Assembly: GCA_965661575.1 (NCBI GenBank)
Contig: CBFIEJ010000010.1
Location: forward strand, 1 to 54,969
From: UA16 sp965661575
GTDB lineage: Bacteria; Bacteroidota; Bacteroidia; Flavobacteriales_D; Sanyastnellaceae
Direction: 5' to 3'
Length of the DNA: 54,969 nucleotides
The notes below the pieces were generated by a model that had not been told where the DNA came from, did not search any database, and worked only from the letters and a program-made list of their open reading frames with translations. Positions 24,798 to 33,980 of this stretch are shown piece after piece. Positions within the stretch are counted from its first letter, which is position 1. Every line of letters begins with the position of its first letter. Position numbers and translations under genes: made by a program.

Positions 24798-25262
24798 CAG
24801 TCTCCTTGCCATCATTCGATGCGTTCCGATGGTTGGAACTTGGTAGGGGCCTGAAACAAAGTCAAATCCCATTTTCTGATAGAACCCGAAGGCCACTTCG
24901 CGCGCATCGCACCACAACCACTTCACGTCCCTTTGCCTGCACCACGCAGAAGCAAATTCGACGATTGCTGCACCTGCTCCAGCGCCACGAACTTCAGGGA
25001 TTGTTCCCATCACCCTCAAACGATACACCGAATCTGTCGCCGGAAGAGCCGACGGAAATCGATCGCTGCGTTGATCAAACAAAGAACACACACCTACCCG
25101 CTGACCTTCCCTGTCAGAGGCGCCGACATGACGCGCACCAGGAGCGTGATCGATGTCGATGACACATTCATTGGCATCTTGCTTGTGAGGCCATAACACC
25201 CGGTAGCGCAGTGGTCGCGTTTCCTCTGCGGAAATGAAGGAAACATTAAAATCCTGTATCAT
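24795..25262 (-). CDS. GNAT family N-acetyltransferase
   Basis: Small acetyl-CoA-dependent acyltransferase of 155 residues. The acetyl-CoA motif A is EVRGAGAGAAIVEFA, followed by the family C-terminal pattern AFGFYQKMGFDFVSGPY. The ATG at 25262 is chosen over the ATG at 25271 because it overlaps the stop of the preceding gene as ATGA. The substrate is unknown. It is translationally coupled to the Hsp15-like gene and followed closely by the aminotransferase. Confidence 0.85.
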   Translation of the reverse strand: MIQDFNVSFISAEETRPLRYRVLWPHKQDANECVIDIDHAPGARHVGASDREGQRVGVCSLFDQRSDRFPSALPATDSVYRLRVMGTIPEVRGAGAGAAIVEFASAWCRQRDVKWLWCDAREVAFGFYQKMGFDFVSGPYQVPTIGTHRMMARRL

Positions 25263-25618
25263 GAAAACCATTTTTCCCAATCCCGCCGGTCGCGCTTCGT
25301 TGGACGTCCGGTTGGACGGAGCAAATCACGTTGAGCAGCGCGTATCTCCTCCAGTTTTTGTTTTTCTCTCTCTGGTGTAATGTCACGCGCGAAATTGACA
25401 ACAAGAGATGCTGCCATCCTGCTCTTAGGTAAGTCTTTGACTTGCCACTCAAAGTAAACCGCCCCCTTCCGAACCCGAATGATCTCACCCCCTCTCAATT
25501 CTTGTGCGGGCTTGACCGCCTTTTCATCCACAAACACCTTGCCTTCTCGGCATTGTGCCGAGGCCAACGAACGAGTTTTGAAAACCCGTATGCACCAGAG
25601 GAATTTATCGACGCGCAT
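25259..25618 (-). CDS. hslR: S4-domain RNA-binding protein, Hsp15 family
   Basis: Heat-shock protein that binds free 50S subunits carrying a nascent chain and helps recycle stalled ribosomes. The 119 residues start MRVDKFLWCIRVFKTRSLA, the S4 domain, with REGKVFVDEKAVKPAQELRG after it, and end in a basic tail (RPTGRPTKRDRRDWEKW), as Hsp15 does. It lies 35 bp after the TonB receptor gene. A -7-like TATCTTTG lies directly before its start with no -33 partner. Confidence 0.88.
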   Translation of the reverse strand: MRVDKFLWCIRVFKTRSLASAQCREGKVFVDEKAVKPAQELRGGEIIRVRKGAVYFEWQVKDLPKSRMAASLVVNFARDITPEREKQKLEEIRAAQRDLLRPTGRPTKRDRRDWEKWFS

Positions 25619-25635
25619 GACTCAAAGATAAAACG

Positions 25636-25650
25636 GAACACCGGATGTTC
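25636..25650 (-). other. Dyad between the TonB receptor gene and hslR
   Basis: GAACA-TCCGG-TGTTC on the minus strand forms a 5-bp stem with a 5-nt loop, followed by CGTTTT. It may be a weak terminator for the receptor gene or an operator ahead of hslR. Confidence 0.4.
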
Positions 25651-25653
25651 TGA

Positions 25654-28083
25654 TCACAGTTCGATGATCAAGCCGAGGGCTGGAAGGACAGATCCCGTGC
25701 TAGGGTCCAACTCGCGCTGATCGTAAAACCCCGGGTTGCTCACAGAAGGGATGGGCGCACCCGTTGTCTCATCGCGGACGACGTCTACGAATGTCGGTTG
25801 CGGAACCGCTGCACCAGTTGCATTTTGGATCTCGAGAAAAACATCCAACGACCACTTTTCAAAGAACCATTTCTTGTCGATGCGAATGTCGAGCTGGTGG
25901 AAAGCGCCATTGCGTTCTGTATTCAGGTTACTGTAGTTCAACAATGGCCGTCCGTAATTATCCCAAGACTCAATGCTCAAAGAATTCAAATCAACCGGTG
26001 TGTAAGGCAGTCCTCCGCTGAAGAGCAGCCTCGCGCCGAACTCCCAACCGCCTTCAAACTTCTTCCCACCTGTCAAACTCAATATGTGCCGGTTGTCCCA
26101 ACTGCTCGGCGTATAGGCTGAAAAGGTCCCGCCTGACGAGTCAGCATACTCGCTTCGGACGAAGGTATAGGCCATCAACCCATAAAACCCATTGTACAAG
26201 CGCTGTTGAAGCAGCAGTTCACTGCCGTATGACCGCCCCACGCCCGCAAACAAAACGGACTCATTGCCCACTACCCCGAAATCAGCACCGAGATTCGCCA
26301 ACGGCACGCCCAACGTTTGACTGATCGGTGCGCCGTCGTAATTTTTCAAAAAGCCCTCCAACGAGGCCACAAAGTTTCGCTCACCACCTTCCCATCGCAA
26401 CCCCGTAACGTAATGCGTGTTCTCCAAGTACCGGGATGATTCACCCGCATTGATGCGTTCGCCATTTTGCTCAAACCCAAGAATGGTATATGCTGGCAAT
26501 TGAAAGTAACGGCCCACATTGGCATTCCACGTCCATCCTGGCGCAAAAGCAAATGAAGCTGAAGCACGAGGAGAGAACTGCTCAAGTGGATTCCTCAAAC
26601 CATCTCCTAGCGTCGAACCATCGAGACGAAAGCCTGCTGCCAATGACAAACGCTCATCCAACAATTTTCTACTCGCCGTCGCAAACACACCGTATTTGTG
26701 TGCTTTAAAGTCCGTGGCATAGGCGATAGGAATCAAACCTCCTGTGGACGGATCAAATCTGGACTCATCGGTTTGGTTGTTGTACTTGACGTACTCGTAT
26801 GCTACTCCATAGGTCGCTTCCCAAGAGTTTGCACCAAACCATTTACGCTCAGCTCGGAATTTGTTTTCAATCTCTTGGGAGAGGTAATCCCTCAACAAGG
26901 GCTGAGATTCATCATTGTCGAGGTGTTTGTACGCCCGGTTATTGAGCATATTTCGACTCAATATGAAACTCCACTTTCCGTTTTCACGGTAGCGATCCCA
27001 ACGCACCCCTTGCGTGTAATTCCATTGTTTTTGTATGTCCAACGCACCTAAAATAGCCAATTGATCCAGGTAATTTGTCGCCGACGTATCCTCAGCAATG
27101 GCCAAGTTCAATTCAAAATTATCGAGGGCCCCGAGGCCAATTACTGTGATCGCGTTTTTATCATTTGGTCGTGCCGTCCACTTGAATTGGTAGTCGTTGT
27201 AAATGGGTAGGAACGGCAGGCCAATGGCCTCAAATAAGAATTGCAGGTAGCTTCGGCGCATGCTGAAAATCAAGGAACTATTTTCACCAGTCGGACCTTC
27301 TAAAGTCAGCCCCAAGTCGCTCGTACCAACGACCATGTTGGCCGTCCATTCATCGGTGCGGGCCTCCTTAAAACTAAACTCCATGACCGAACTCAAAGCA
27401 TTTCCACGCGCAGCCGGAAACGCTCCAGCATAAAAATCGATATTTTCGACGAGATCCACGTTGATCATGCCTACTGGACCTCCACTCGCACCCTGGGTTG
27501 CGAAGTGATTGATGTTTGGAATCTCAATGCCATCGATGTAAAATCGATTTTCGTTGGGCGCTCCACCACGAATAACGATGTCATTGCGAAAGCTGGGAAT
27601 TGCAGCAACTCCTGGAAGGGTCCGAATGGCCCGACTTATGTCACGACCACCACCGGGGTTACGCTTGATTTCGTTGGTACCTAATGAGCGCACACTGAGG
27701 GGAGCTTCAGCGGAATTGGTGCGCCGCGAGCCCACCACCTCCGCTTCCTCAATTTCGATGGTCGACGGGCTCAACATTACATTGACCACAGCGGGACGAG
27801 ACGGTGTCACTTCAATCTCGAAAACTGTTTTGGATTCGTATCCCAAGAAACTAACACGAATATTTCGCAGACCAGGAAGCACTCCGTTCAACTCATAATT
27901 TCCGTCAAAGTCCGTGGTGGTTCCAACCGTTTCTCCTTGCACAACCACATTTGCAAATGGAATCGGCTCATTCGTTTGTTTGTCATTGACTCGGCCTCGA
28001 ATGACTCCCTGGGCAGCCACGTCGTGAAGACCTAGCATTGAAAGCAAAACACCCCAAAATAACACGCACTGGACTCTATTCAT
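25654..28083 (-). CDS. TonB-dependent outer-membrane receptor
   Basis: The ATG at 28083 gives 809 residues with a signal peptide ending near VAAQ (25). A carboxypeptidase-regulatory-like domain (about 26-110; GRVNDKQTNEPIPFANV) precedes the plug (about 130-250; AIRTLPGVAAIPSF, IVIRGGAPNENRFYIDGIEIP) and a 22-strand beta barrel. The N-terminal domain is typical of Bacteroidota receptors. No SusD-like partner, ABC transporter or siderophore gene is adjacent, so this is a stand-alone receptor with unknown substrate. An upstream extension of 29 codons exists but lacks signal-peptide character. The C-terminus ends LGLIIEL, not in the aromatic residue most barrels show. Confidence 0.9.
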   Translation of the reverse strand: MNRVQCVLFWGVLLSMLGLHDVAAQGVIRGRVNDKQTNEPIPFANVVVQGETVGTTTDFDGNYELNGVLPGLRNIRVSFLGYESKTVFEIEVTPSRPAVVNVMLSPSTIEIEEAEVVGSRRTNSAEAPLSVRSLGTNEIKRNPGGGRDISRAIRTLPGVAAIPSFRNDIVIRGGAPNENRFYIDGIEIPNINHFATQGASGGPVGMINVDLVENIDFYAGAFPAARGNALSSVMEFSFKEARTDEWTANMVVGTSDLGLTLEGPTGENSSLIFSMRRSYLQFLFEAIGLPFLPIYNDYQFKWTARPNDKNAITVIGLGALDNFELNLAIAEDTSATNYLDQLAILGALDIQKQWNYTQGVRWDRYRENGKWSFILSRNMLNNRAYKHLDNDESQPLLRDYLSQEIENKFRAERKWFGANSWEATYGVAYEYVKYNNQTDESRFDPSTGGLIPIAYATDFKAHKYGVFATASRKLLDERLSLAAGFRLDGSTLGDGLRNPLEQFSPRASASFAFAPGWTWNANVGRYFQLPAYTILGFEQNGERINAGESSRYLENTHYVTGLRWEGGERNFVASLEGFLKNYDGAPISQTLGVPLANLGADFGVVGNESVLFAGVGRSYGSELLLQQRLYNGFYGLMAYTFVRSEYADSSGGTFSAYTPSSWDNRHILSLTGGKKFEGGWEFGARLLFSGGLPYTPVDLNSLSIESWDNYGRPLLNYSNLNTERNGAFHQLDIRIDKKWFFEKWSLDVFLEIQNATGAAVPQPTFVDVVRDETTGAPIPSVSNPGFYDQRELDPSTGSVLPALGLIIEL

Positions 28084-28199
28084 GAGAACACAACACCTTG
28101 TGGGTTCAAAGCGTTCAATCTGCACAATAAAAAAGTCAAAAAAAGAATCACAGCCCGCTCTTTTATCCACCTAGGAAATACTTTGAGCGGTATCAGATG

Positions 28200-28229
28200 A
28201 AAAGAAAAGACGTGATCACTGCCTGATCA
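28200..28229 (-). terminator. Probable terminator after dnaX
   Basis: TGATCA (28229-28224, which includes the dnaX stop) and TGATCA (28218-28213) form a 6-bp stem with a 5-nt loop on the minus strand, followed by CGTCTTTTCTTTTC. The tract is interrupted, so strength is uncertain. The remaining 115 bp to the TonB receptor start hold no gene that I can see. Confidence 0.5.
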
Positions 28230-30050
28230 ACCATTGAGATCCAGATCCAGCCTCTTCCGCAATTCCTCCACCCTCGGATTTTTCTTCACCATGTCATCAT
28301 AGCGTTCACGATCGGTCATGAATTGCGAACTTATTTCGCTCTGTTCAGATGCAAGAACGTGAATTTCCAGCTTGAGTTCATCGTTCTCCAACTCATCCGC
28401 GATGAACTGAGAAATGGCCAAAAGCCCATCCCGTATTTGTTCTTCTTGAAGTCTGTTCAAGACTTGAATCGTGACCTGCTGTCCTTCGAGCTTGATGGTC
28501 GATGCTGTTAAAGTCGAAAAAAAGCTCAGCTGATCTGCTTCCTTCACCTGTTGAGCGAAGTCATTCCATGCCTTCTCAACGGCTTGGTGGTCCACAACCT
28601 TTGTGCGGATGACTTCTACCTCTTTCTTTGAAACCGTAGGAGCAATGGTCTGAAGTGTAGACGGTGTTGCCAGCTTCATTTTTCGCTTTCGCGGGATCTG
28701 AGTTTCTGGCTTTGATTCTGCAACTGCAACTGTATTTGACTTCACATCGGCAGGAGCAACCTCTTGGTCAATGGGAGCAACTTCAACCTTTGGTGTCTCG
28801 CGCACTTCGTGTTTCGTCTGCATCGCAGGTTCGGTCCGAACTGCCGTGGCAACGGGTACATTCTCGACCTGGTCAATCACCACTGGTTTTTCTGGTGCGG
28901 CGGCTGTAGACGTCGGGTCTGTCGCCACAGCACCTTTCCATGCTCCGGCCAAAATTGGGTTCAGTTCAGGCTTTTTTTTTTGAGCGTCCTCTTGGGAAGC
29001 TATCTGCATCAGCATCAGCTCCACGAGCAGTCGTTGATGATTGCTTCCTTTGTAGCGAATGTCTGCCTCGTTCGTGAGGTCCAATGCTCGAATGAGAAAA
29101 CGCACATCAACTTCACTCGCTTGTTTCATGAACTGCTGCTTGACATCATCCGTCACTTCCATCAAGGCAACTGTAGAGGCATCGCGAGCCACCAACAAGT
29201 TTCGCAAGTGTGCGCCTAAACCAGTGATGAAGTGATGTGGGTCAAAACCACGCGCTATGATTTCGTCGAGCAACAACAAAGCCGGAGCAATGGCTCCAGT
29301 TCGTGTCGCATCCACAACGTCAAAATAGGTTTGTTGGTCGAGCACGTGCAAATGCTCTGCAACGGCATCATAGGTCAGCTTCTTTCCAGCAAAAGCGACC
29401 AGCTGATCAAAAATACTCAAAGCATCCCGCAGCGCACCATCTGCCTTGACCGCTACCACGTGCAAAGCTGACTCCTCCGCTTCAACCCCCTCCTTTTCAC
29501 AGATACCTTGCAAATGCTTCACCATGTCAGGCACAGTGATGCGATGAAAATCAAAGATTTGACACCTCGACAAGATGGTTGGAAGAATTTTGTGCTTCTC
29601 CGTTGTCGCCAGCACAAAAACAGCATGTGGAGGTGGCTCTTCGAGTGTTTTCAAGAAGGCATTGAATGCTGCTTGAGAGAGCATGTGAACCTCATCAATG
29701 ATGTACACCTTGTATTTGCCGCGCTGTGGAGGAATACGAACTTGGTCCACAATGGACCTGATGTCTTCGACTTTGTTGTTCGAAGCAGCGTCCAATTCAA
29801 AGACGTTGAACGCATAATCTTCCTCCTCGCTCGCCTCAAATTCATTGATCGCTCGAGCAAAGATTCTCGCTGAGGTTGTTTTCCCAACTCCACGGGGACC
29901 ACAAAACAAATAGGCCTGTGCCATTTGTTCCTGCTCGATGGCCTGCTTGAGCGTTCGCGTAATGCCGTCCTGCCCAACAACCGCGTCCCAATTTTGCGGG
30001 CGATATTTGCGGGCGCTGACCGTGTAAGAAGAGGAAGGATTTTGTTCCAT
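28227..30050 (-). CDS. dnaX: DNA polymerase III subunit gamma/tau, lacking the zinc module
   Basis: Clamp-loader ATPase subunit, 607 residues from the ATG at 30050 (MEQNPSSSYTVSARKYRP). AAA+ motifs are intact: Walker A GPRGVGKT (51-58), Walker B VYIIDEVH (115-122), and LSRCQIFDF with the SRC motif. The segment that normally follows the P-loop helix and holds four zinc-binding cysteines is missing: after RAIN the protein runs EFEASEEEDYAFNVFELDAA (70-89) with no cysteine. The C-terminal half has a low-complexity, proline- and valine-rich linker and then a conserved alpha/beta tail. It diverges from rpsF across 137 bp. An upstream in-frame extension of 34 codons is probably untranslated. Confidence 0.93.
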   Translation of the reverse strand: MEQNPSSSYTVSARKYRPQNWDAVVGQDGITRTLKQAIEQEQMAQAYLFCGPRGVGKTTSARIFARAINEFEASEEEDYAFNVFELDAASNNKVEDIRSIVDQVRIPPQRGKYKVYIIDEVHMLSQAAFNAFLKTLEEPPPHAVFVLATTEKHKILPTILSRCQIFDFHRITVPDMVKHLQGICEKEGVEAEESALHVVAVKADGALRDALSIFDQLVAFAGKKLTYDAVAEHLHVLDQQTYFDVVDATRTGAIAPALLLLDEIIARGFDPHHFITGLGAHLRNLLVARDASTVALMEVTDDVKQQFMKQASEVDVRFLIRALDLTNEADIRYKGSNHQRLLVELMLMQIASQEDAQKKKPELNPILAGAWKGAVATDPTSTAAAPEKPVVIDQVENVPVATAVRTEPAMQTKHEVRETPKVEVAPIDQEVAPADVKSNTVAVAESKPETQIPRKRKMKLATPSTLQTIAPTVSKKEVEVIRTKVVDHQAVEKAWNDFAQQVKEADQLSFFSTLTASTIKLEGQQVTIQVLNRLQEEQIRDGLLAISQFIADELENDELKLEIHVLASEQSEISSQFMTDRERYDDMVKKNPRVEELRKRLDLDLNG

Positions 30051-30129
30051 TGTGGAAGGCGAATATCGCACTGATTCAGCTCGAAGCCCAAACTGCTTTA
30101 TGAACAGGTTACCCACGATGCAAAAACCC

Positions 30130-30160
30130 TTGGATGTTAACCTGTTAAACACTAATTTTG
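30130..30160 (+). promoter_or_regulatory. Promoter of rpsF-rpsR-rplI
   Basis: TTG (30130-30132), 20 bp, TAATTTTG (30153-30160) fits the Bacteroidota promoter. Transcription would start near 30167, about 20 nt before the rpsF ATG. An inverted repeat GTTAAAC (30144-30150) / GTTTAAC (30167-30173) brackets the -7 box and could be an operator. Confidence 0.7.
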
Positions 30161-30187
30161 CACCCCGTTTAACAAAACCCGTTCTAA

Positions 30188-30556
30188 ATGAACCGATACG
30201 AAACTGTTTTCATTATGACTCCCGTGCTATCTGTAGACCAGGTGGCGGAAACAGTAGAGAAGTACAAGGCTTACCTCAAAGAGAACAATGCAAAGATTGT
30301 TCATGAGGAGTCTTGGGGATTGCGAAAATTGGCTTACCCCATCCAAAAGAAATCAACTGGTTTCTACCAGCTTTTGGAATTCGAAGCCGATGCATCTGTG
30401 ATCCTGCCCTTCGAAACTGAATTCCGGAGAGATGAGCGAATCATTCGCTTCTTGTCCACTCGCATGGACAAATTTCACGTTGAATACGCTGAAAAGCGTA
30501 GAAACAAATCCAAAGAGGCGCCAAAAGCTGCCCCAGAAACAACCGAAGAGGCCTAA
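30188..30556 (+). CDS. rpsF: 30S ribosomal protein S6
   Basis: S6 binds 16S rRNA with S18 on the platform of the 30S subunit. The 122 residues begin MNRYETVFIMTPVLS and contain EESWGLRKLAYPIQKKSTG, both conserved. The C-terminal tail is lysine- and alanine-rich. It is first in the rpsF-rpsR-rplI operon, 18 bp before rpsR, which encodes its heterodimer partner. Confidence 0.96.
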   Translation: MNRYETVFIMTPVLSVDQVAETVEKYKAYLKENNAKIVHEESWGLRKLAYPIQKKSTGFYQLLEFEADASVILPFETEFRRDERIIRFLSTRMDKFHVEYAEKRRNKSKEAPKAAPETTEEA

Positions 30557-30574
30557 CTCTAAAAGTACAATACC

Positions 30575-30838
30575 ATGGCGGATAAGAACGTACGTTACCT
30601 GAATCCCATCAGCATTGACACTCAGAAGGAGAAGTACTGTCGCTTCAAGAAGAAGGGCATCAAGTACATCGACTACAAGGATGCTGACTTCCTTTTGATG
30701 CTTTGCAATGAGCAGGGAAAAATTTTACCTCGTCGCTTGACTGGAACTTCTTTGAAGTACCAGCGAAAAGTTGGACAGGCCATCAAAAAAGCGCGTCACC
30801 TGGCTCTCATGCCATACGTGGCGGATAACCTCCGATAA
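30575..30838 (+). CDS. rpsR: 30S ribosomal protein S18
   Basis: Platform protein of the small subunit, partner of S6. The 87 residues carry the family core YIDYKDADFLLMLCNEQGK, ILPRRLTGTSLKYQRKV, and AIKKARHLALMPY. No zinc cysteine motif is present (C-minus form). It lies between rpsF and rplI, 11 bp before the latter. Confidence 0.96.
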   Translation: MADKNVRYLNPISIDTQKEKYCRFKKKGIKYIDYKDADFLLMLCNEQGKILPRRLTGTSLKYQRKVGQAIKKARHLALMPYVADNLR

Positions 30839-30849
30839 GAAAGACGATT

Positions 30850-31296
30850 ATGGAAATCATTTTGACACAAGACGTTGATCGTCTCGGCAGCAAAAACGAC
30901 ACCGTAGACGTCAAAGCAGGATTTGCTCGCAACTTCCTCATTCCCCAGGGAATGGCTGTTGCTGCGACTCCTTCAGCGAAAAAGGTCGTTGCAGAGGTGA
31001 TCAAGCAGCAGTCCCACAAAGCAGTGAAGGCTTTGGAGGAGGCGAAGAAATTACAAACCAAACTCGAAGCCCTCACCATCAAAATCGGCGCTAAAGCCGG
31101 CGAAAGTGGAAAGATCTTTGGGTCGGTCAACTCGATTCAAATTGCCGAAGCCATCCAAGCCGGTGGAGTCAGCATCGAGCGGAAGAACATTACAATTGCT
31201 GACGACAGCATCAAAGAACTCGGCTCTTACGAGGCGAGTGTGAAGCTGCACAAAGAAGTCAACGTCACAATCACCTTCGAGGTGGTGGCTGACTGA
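30850..31296 (+). CDS. rplI: 50S ribosomal protein L9
   Basis: L9 reaches from the L1 stalk region and restrains frameshifting. The 148 residues have the N-terminal domain MEIILTQDVDRLGSKNDTVDVK with GFARNFLIPQG, a long central helix (about 45-75) and the C-terminal domain GKIFGSVNSIQIAEAI. It is the last gene of the operon and is followed 20 bp later by a strong terminator. Confidence 0.96.
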   Translation: MEIILTQDVDRLGSKNDTVDVKAGFARNFLIPQGMAVAATPSAKKVVAEVIKQQSHKAVKALEEAKKLQTKLEALTIKIGAKAGESGKIFGSVNSIQIAEAIQAGGVSIERKNITIADDSIKELGSYEASVKLHKEVNVTITFEVVAD

Positions 31297-31315
31297 TTCG
31301 AAAGCAACTCAATTG

Positions 31316-31346
31316 AAAAAGCCAGACCTGCAGGTCTGGCTTTTTT
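31316..31346 (+). terminator. Terminator after rplI
   Basis: A perfect 20-bp palindrome GCCAGACCTGCAGGTCTGGC (31321-31340), preceded by five As and followed by six Ts, ends the rpsF-rpsR-rplI transcript. Its symmetry means that it would also work on the opposite strand. Confidence 0.92.
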
Positions 31347-31419
31347 GTTGCCTACCAAATTGCTCGGTCTCCATGCGGCAACTCCCCTCGGCCTCTCGTA
31401 ACTTCCACTTCCAAACGTC

Positions 31420-33450
31420 ATGGAATTCAAACTACAAAGCGACTACAAACCAGCGGGCGATCAACCACAAGCCATCAAACAGCTCGTGGAGGGCGTTGAA
31501 AACGGAACCAAGCATCAAACCTTATTGGGCGTAACAGGATCAGGTAAGACGTTCACTGTGGCCAATGTTGTCGCACAAACCCAGCGCCCCACACTTGTTC
31601 TCAGCCACAACAAAACACTCGCGGCTCAACTCTACAGCGAATTCAAAGAGTTCTTCCCCGATAACCTCGTTGAGTACTTCGTAAGCTATTACGACTACTA
31701 CCAACCTGAAGCCTATATCGCGACAACCAACACTTACATAGAGAAAGATCTCGCCATCAATGAAGAGATTGAAAAGCTTCGCCTGAGCACCACATCTTCT
31801 CTGTTGAGCGGAAGACGAGACGTTATTGTGGTGGCCTCCATAAGCTGTATCTATGGAATCGGAAATCCAGTGGAATTTCACAAGAGTGTCATTCCCTTGA
31901 AAGTTGGACAAAAATGGGGACGCAACGCGTTTTTGCACACCCTCGTCAGTGGACTATACAGCCGTACACGTGCGGAATTCAAACGAGGTACTTTCAGAGT
32001 GCAAGGCGACACGGTCGACGTATTCTTGGCTTATGCTGACCATGCTTTGCGCATTCAGTTTTGGGGTGACGAAATCGAGCGACTCGAAACCATCAATCCT
32101 GAAACTGGCGAAAGCCTCATCACCTTTGATGATATCGTAATCTATCCGGCCAACTTGTTCGTTGCTAGTAAGTCGACCACCGACCAAGCCGTGTGGGAAA
32201 TTCAGCAAGATCTCGAGAAGCAAAAAACCTTCTTTCAAGAGCAAGCAAAATACCTCGAAGCCAAGCGCCTCGAGGAGCGTACCCTCTACGATTTAGAAAT
32301 GATCAAGGAAATCGGATTTTGCAATGGCATTGAAAACTACAGCCGGTACTTCGATCGCCGCAAACCAGGAGAGCGACCTTTCTGCCTGCTCGACTACTTT
32401 GCAGATGACTTCTTGCTCGTCGTCGACGAAAGTCACGTAACGGTGCCACAGGTTGGCGCCATGTACGGTGGCGACCGATCCCGTAAAATCAACCTGGTCG
32501 ACTACGGATTTCGTCTTCCATCAGCTATGGACAATCGGCCGCTACAATCTGACGAGTTTGATCAGATCACCCAACAAATTCTTTACGTCTCGGCGACTCC
32601 TGCTGACCTCGAGCTCGAACGCTCGGAAGGTATCATTGTCGAACAGGTCATTCGACCGACGGGCCTATTGGATCCACCCATCGAAGTGCGCCCTTGCGAA
32701 CACCAGGTGGACGACCTAATCGGCGAAATCCGCATCACCATTGAGCAGGGGAACCGCGTCCTTGTCACCACGTTGACCAAACGAATGGCCGAAGAACTCA
32801 CCAAGTACCTCGATCGCCTCAGCATTCCAGCTCGGTACATCCACAGCGATGTCAAAACCTTGGATCGGGTCGAAATCATACGTGAACTCCGCGATGGCGT
32901 TTTTGATGTTCTCGTTGGAGTCAACCTCCTTCGAGAAGGGCTGGACATTCCCGAGGTGTCCCTCGTCGCCATCATGGATGCCGATAAAGAGGGGTTCCTG
33001 CGCTCGGATCGTTCATTGACGCAAACCGCGGGCCGCGCTGCCCGAAATGTCGAAGGACGAGTCATCATGTATGCCGATAAAATCACGGACTCCATGAACC
33101 GTACAATCGAAGAAACCGAGCGTCGAAGGGAAAAACAAAAGGCATTCAATGCTGAGCATGGCATCGAACCTCAGCAAATCAAGAAGCAGAAAAAGACCAT
33201 TTTCGAACAGAGCAAGGAATTGGATGACAGGCCGCGTCATCTAGTAGCTGAACAAGACCCCAATGCCACGAAAAACTTCACAGATCCCGTATGGATGTCC
33301 ATGCCACTCGAAGCCCTCCAGAAAACAGCGGACGAGACCAAAAAACGCATGGAGCGGGCGGCAAAAGACCTCGACTTCATGGAAGCTGCGCGTCTCCGAG
33401 ATGAATTTTTTGCGCTGAAAGAACTCATTGAAACAAAATCGAAACAGTGA
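31420..33450 (+). CDS. uvrB: Excinuclease ABC subunit B
   Basis: Damage-verifying helicase-like subunit of nucleotide excision repair. At 676 residues the length is standard. Walker A is GVTGSGKT (37-44), the DNA-clamping beta-hairpin contains YYDYYQPEAYI, the Walker B region is VVDESHVTVPQ, and helicase motifs V and VI appear in LVGVNLLREGLDIPEVSLV and QTAGRAARN. The C-terminal UVR domain that binds UvrC (FMEAARLRDEF) is present. A TrmH-family gene overlaps its stop by 4 bp. No clear promoter was found in the 74 bp after the preceding terminator. Confidence 0.97.
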   Translation: MEFKLQSDYKPAGDQPQAIKQLVEGVENGTKHQTLLGVTGSGKTFTVANVVAQTQRPTLVLSHNKTLAAQLYSEFKEFFPDNLVEYFVSYYDYYQPEAYIATTNTYIEKDLAINEEIEKLRLSTTSSLLSGRRDVIVVASISCIYGIGNPVEFHKSVIPLKVGQKWGRNAFLHTLVSGLYSRTRAEFKRGTFRVQGDTVDVFLAYADHALRIQFWGDEIERLETINPETGESLITFDDIVIYPANLFVASKSTTDQAVWEIQQDLEKQKTFFQEQAKYLEAKRLEERTLYDLEMIKEIGFCNGIENYSRYFDRRKPGERPFCLLDYFADDFLLVVDESHVTVPQVGAMYGGDRSRKINLVDYGFRLPSAMDNRPLQSDEFDQITQQILYVSATPADLELERSEGIIVEQVIRPTGLLDPPIEVRPCEHQVDDLIGEIRITIEQGNRVLVTTLTKRMAEELTKYLDRLSIPARYIHSDVKTLDRVEIIRELRDGVFDVLVGVNLLREGLDIPEVSLVAIMDADKEGFLRSDRSLTQTAGRAARNVEGRVIMYADKITDSMNRTIEETERRREKQKAFNAEHGIEPQQIKKQKKTIFEQSKELDDRPRHLVAEQDPNATKNFTDPVWMSMPLEALQKTADETKKRMERAAKDLDFMEAARLRDEFFALKELIETKSKQ

Positions 33451-33965
33451 CTGAGAACAAGACCACTGCAGAAGGTTATGCTGCTGCCCAAAAGCTTCCA
33501 GTCCGTGTGGTACTGGAGAACATCCGATCAGGTCTCAACGTGGGTGCATTTTTCCGCAGCGGTGACGCCTTTCGAATCGAATCCGTCGAACTTTGTGGCT
33601 ACACGGCTCACCCTCCCCACCGGGACATTTTAAAAAGTGCTTTGGGCGCTTCCGAATATGTTCCGTGGAACGGACACAGCACAGCTCAAGATGCCATCAC
33701 TTCGTTGCGACAAAAAGGATATAAGATTGCTGCTGTCGAACAAACCACATCCAGCATCGCACTTCAAGACTGGCAGCCCAACCCCCATGAATCCTGGGCA
33801 TTCATCTTTGGAAACGAAGTGCGCGGTGTTGAAGCTGAAACCGCAAGCCTGTGCGATATCGCCATTGAAATCCCCCAGTTCGGAGCCAAGCAAAGTCTGA
33901 ATGTAAGTGTCTGCGGCGGAATCATACTCTGGGAAGCAGCCCGTAAAATGCACTTCCCTTATTGA
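33447..33965 (+). CDS. TrmH/SpoU-family RNA 2'-O-methyltransferase
   Basis: A SPOUT-fold methyltransferase of 172 residues, close to the catalytic domain alone. Motif 1 is NIRSGLNVGAFFRSGDAF, motif 2 is WAFIFGNEVRGVE and motif 3 is QSLNVSVCGGIILWEA, which together form the knotted AdoMet pocket. No N-terminal substrate-binding domain is present, so the target (tRNA or rRNA) is not predictable. The start is a GTG that overlaps the uvrB stop (GTGA), so translation is coupled to uvrB. Confidence 0.85.
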   Translation: MTENKTTAEGYAAAQKLPVRVVLENIRSGLNVGAFFRSGDAFRIESVELCGYTAHPPHRDILKSALGASEYVPWNGHSTAQDAITSLRQKGYKIAAVEQTTSSIALQDWQPNPHESWAFIFGNEVRGVEAETASLCDIAIEIPQFGAKQSLNVSVCGGIILWEAARKMHFPY

Positions 33966-33977
33966 CGACCCCGTCAA
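33962..33977. terminator. Small hairpin between convergent genes
   Basis: TTGACG-ACCC-CGTCAA is a perfect 6-bp stem with a 4-nt loop. It overlaps the methyltransferase stop and precedes the end of the S37 peptidase gene. No T-run follows on either strand, so any terminator activity would be weak. Confidence 0.35.
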
Positions 33978-33980
33978 CGA

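Noticed and set aside
28084..28226. Possible small gene in the gap between dnaX and the TonB receptor
   Set aside because: Only the unlikely N-terminal extension of the receptor spans it; it holds poly-A/T tracts and a loose CCGCTC/GAGCGG pairing.
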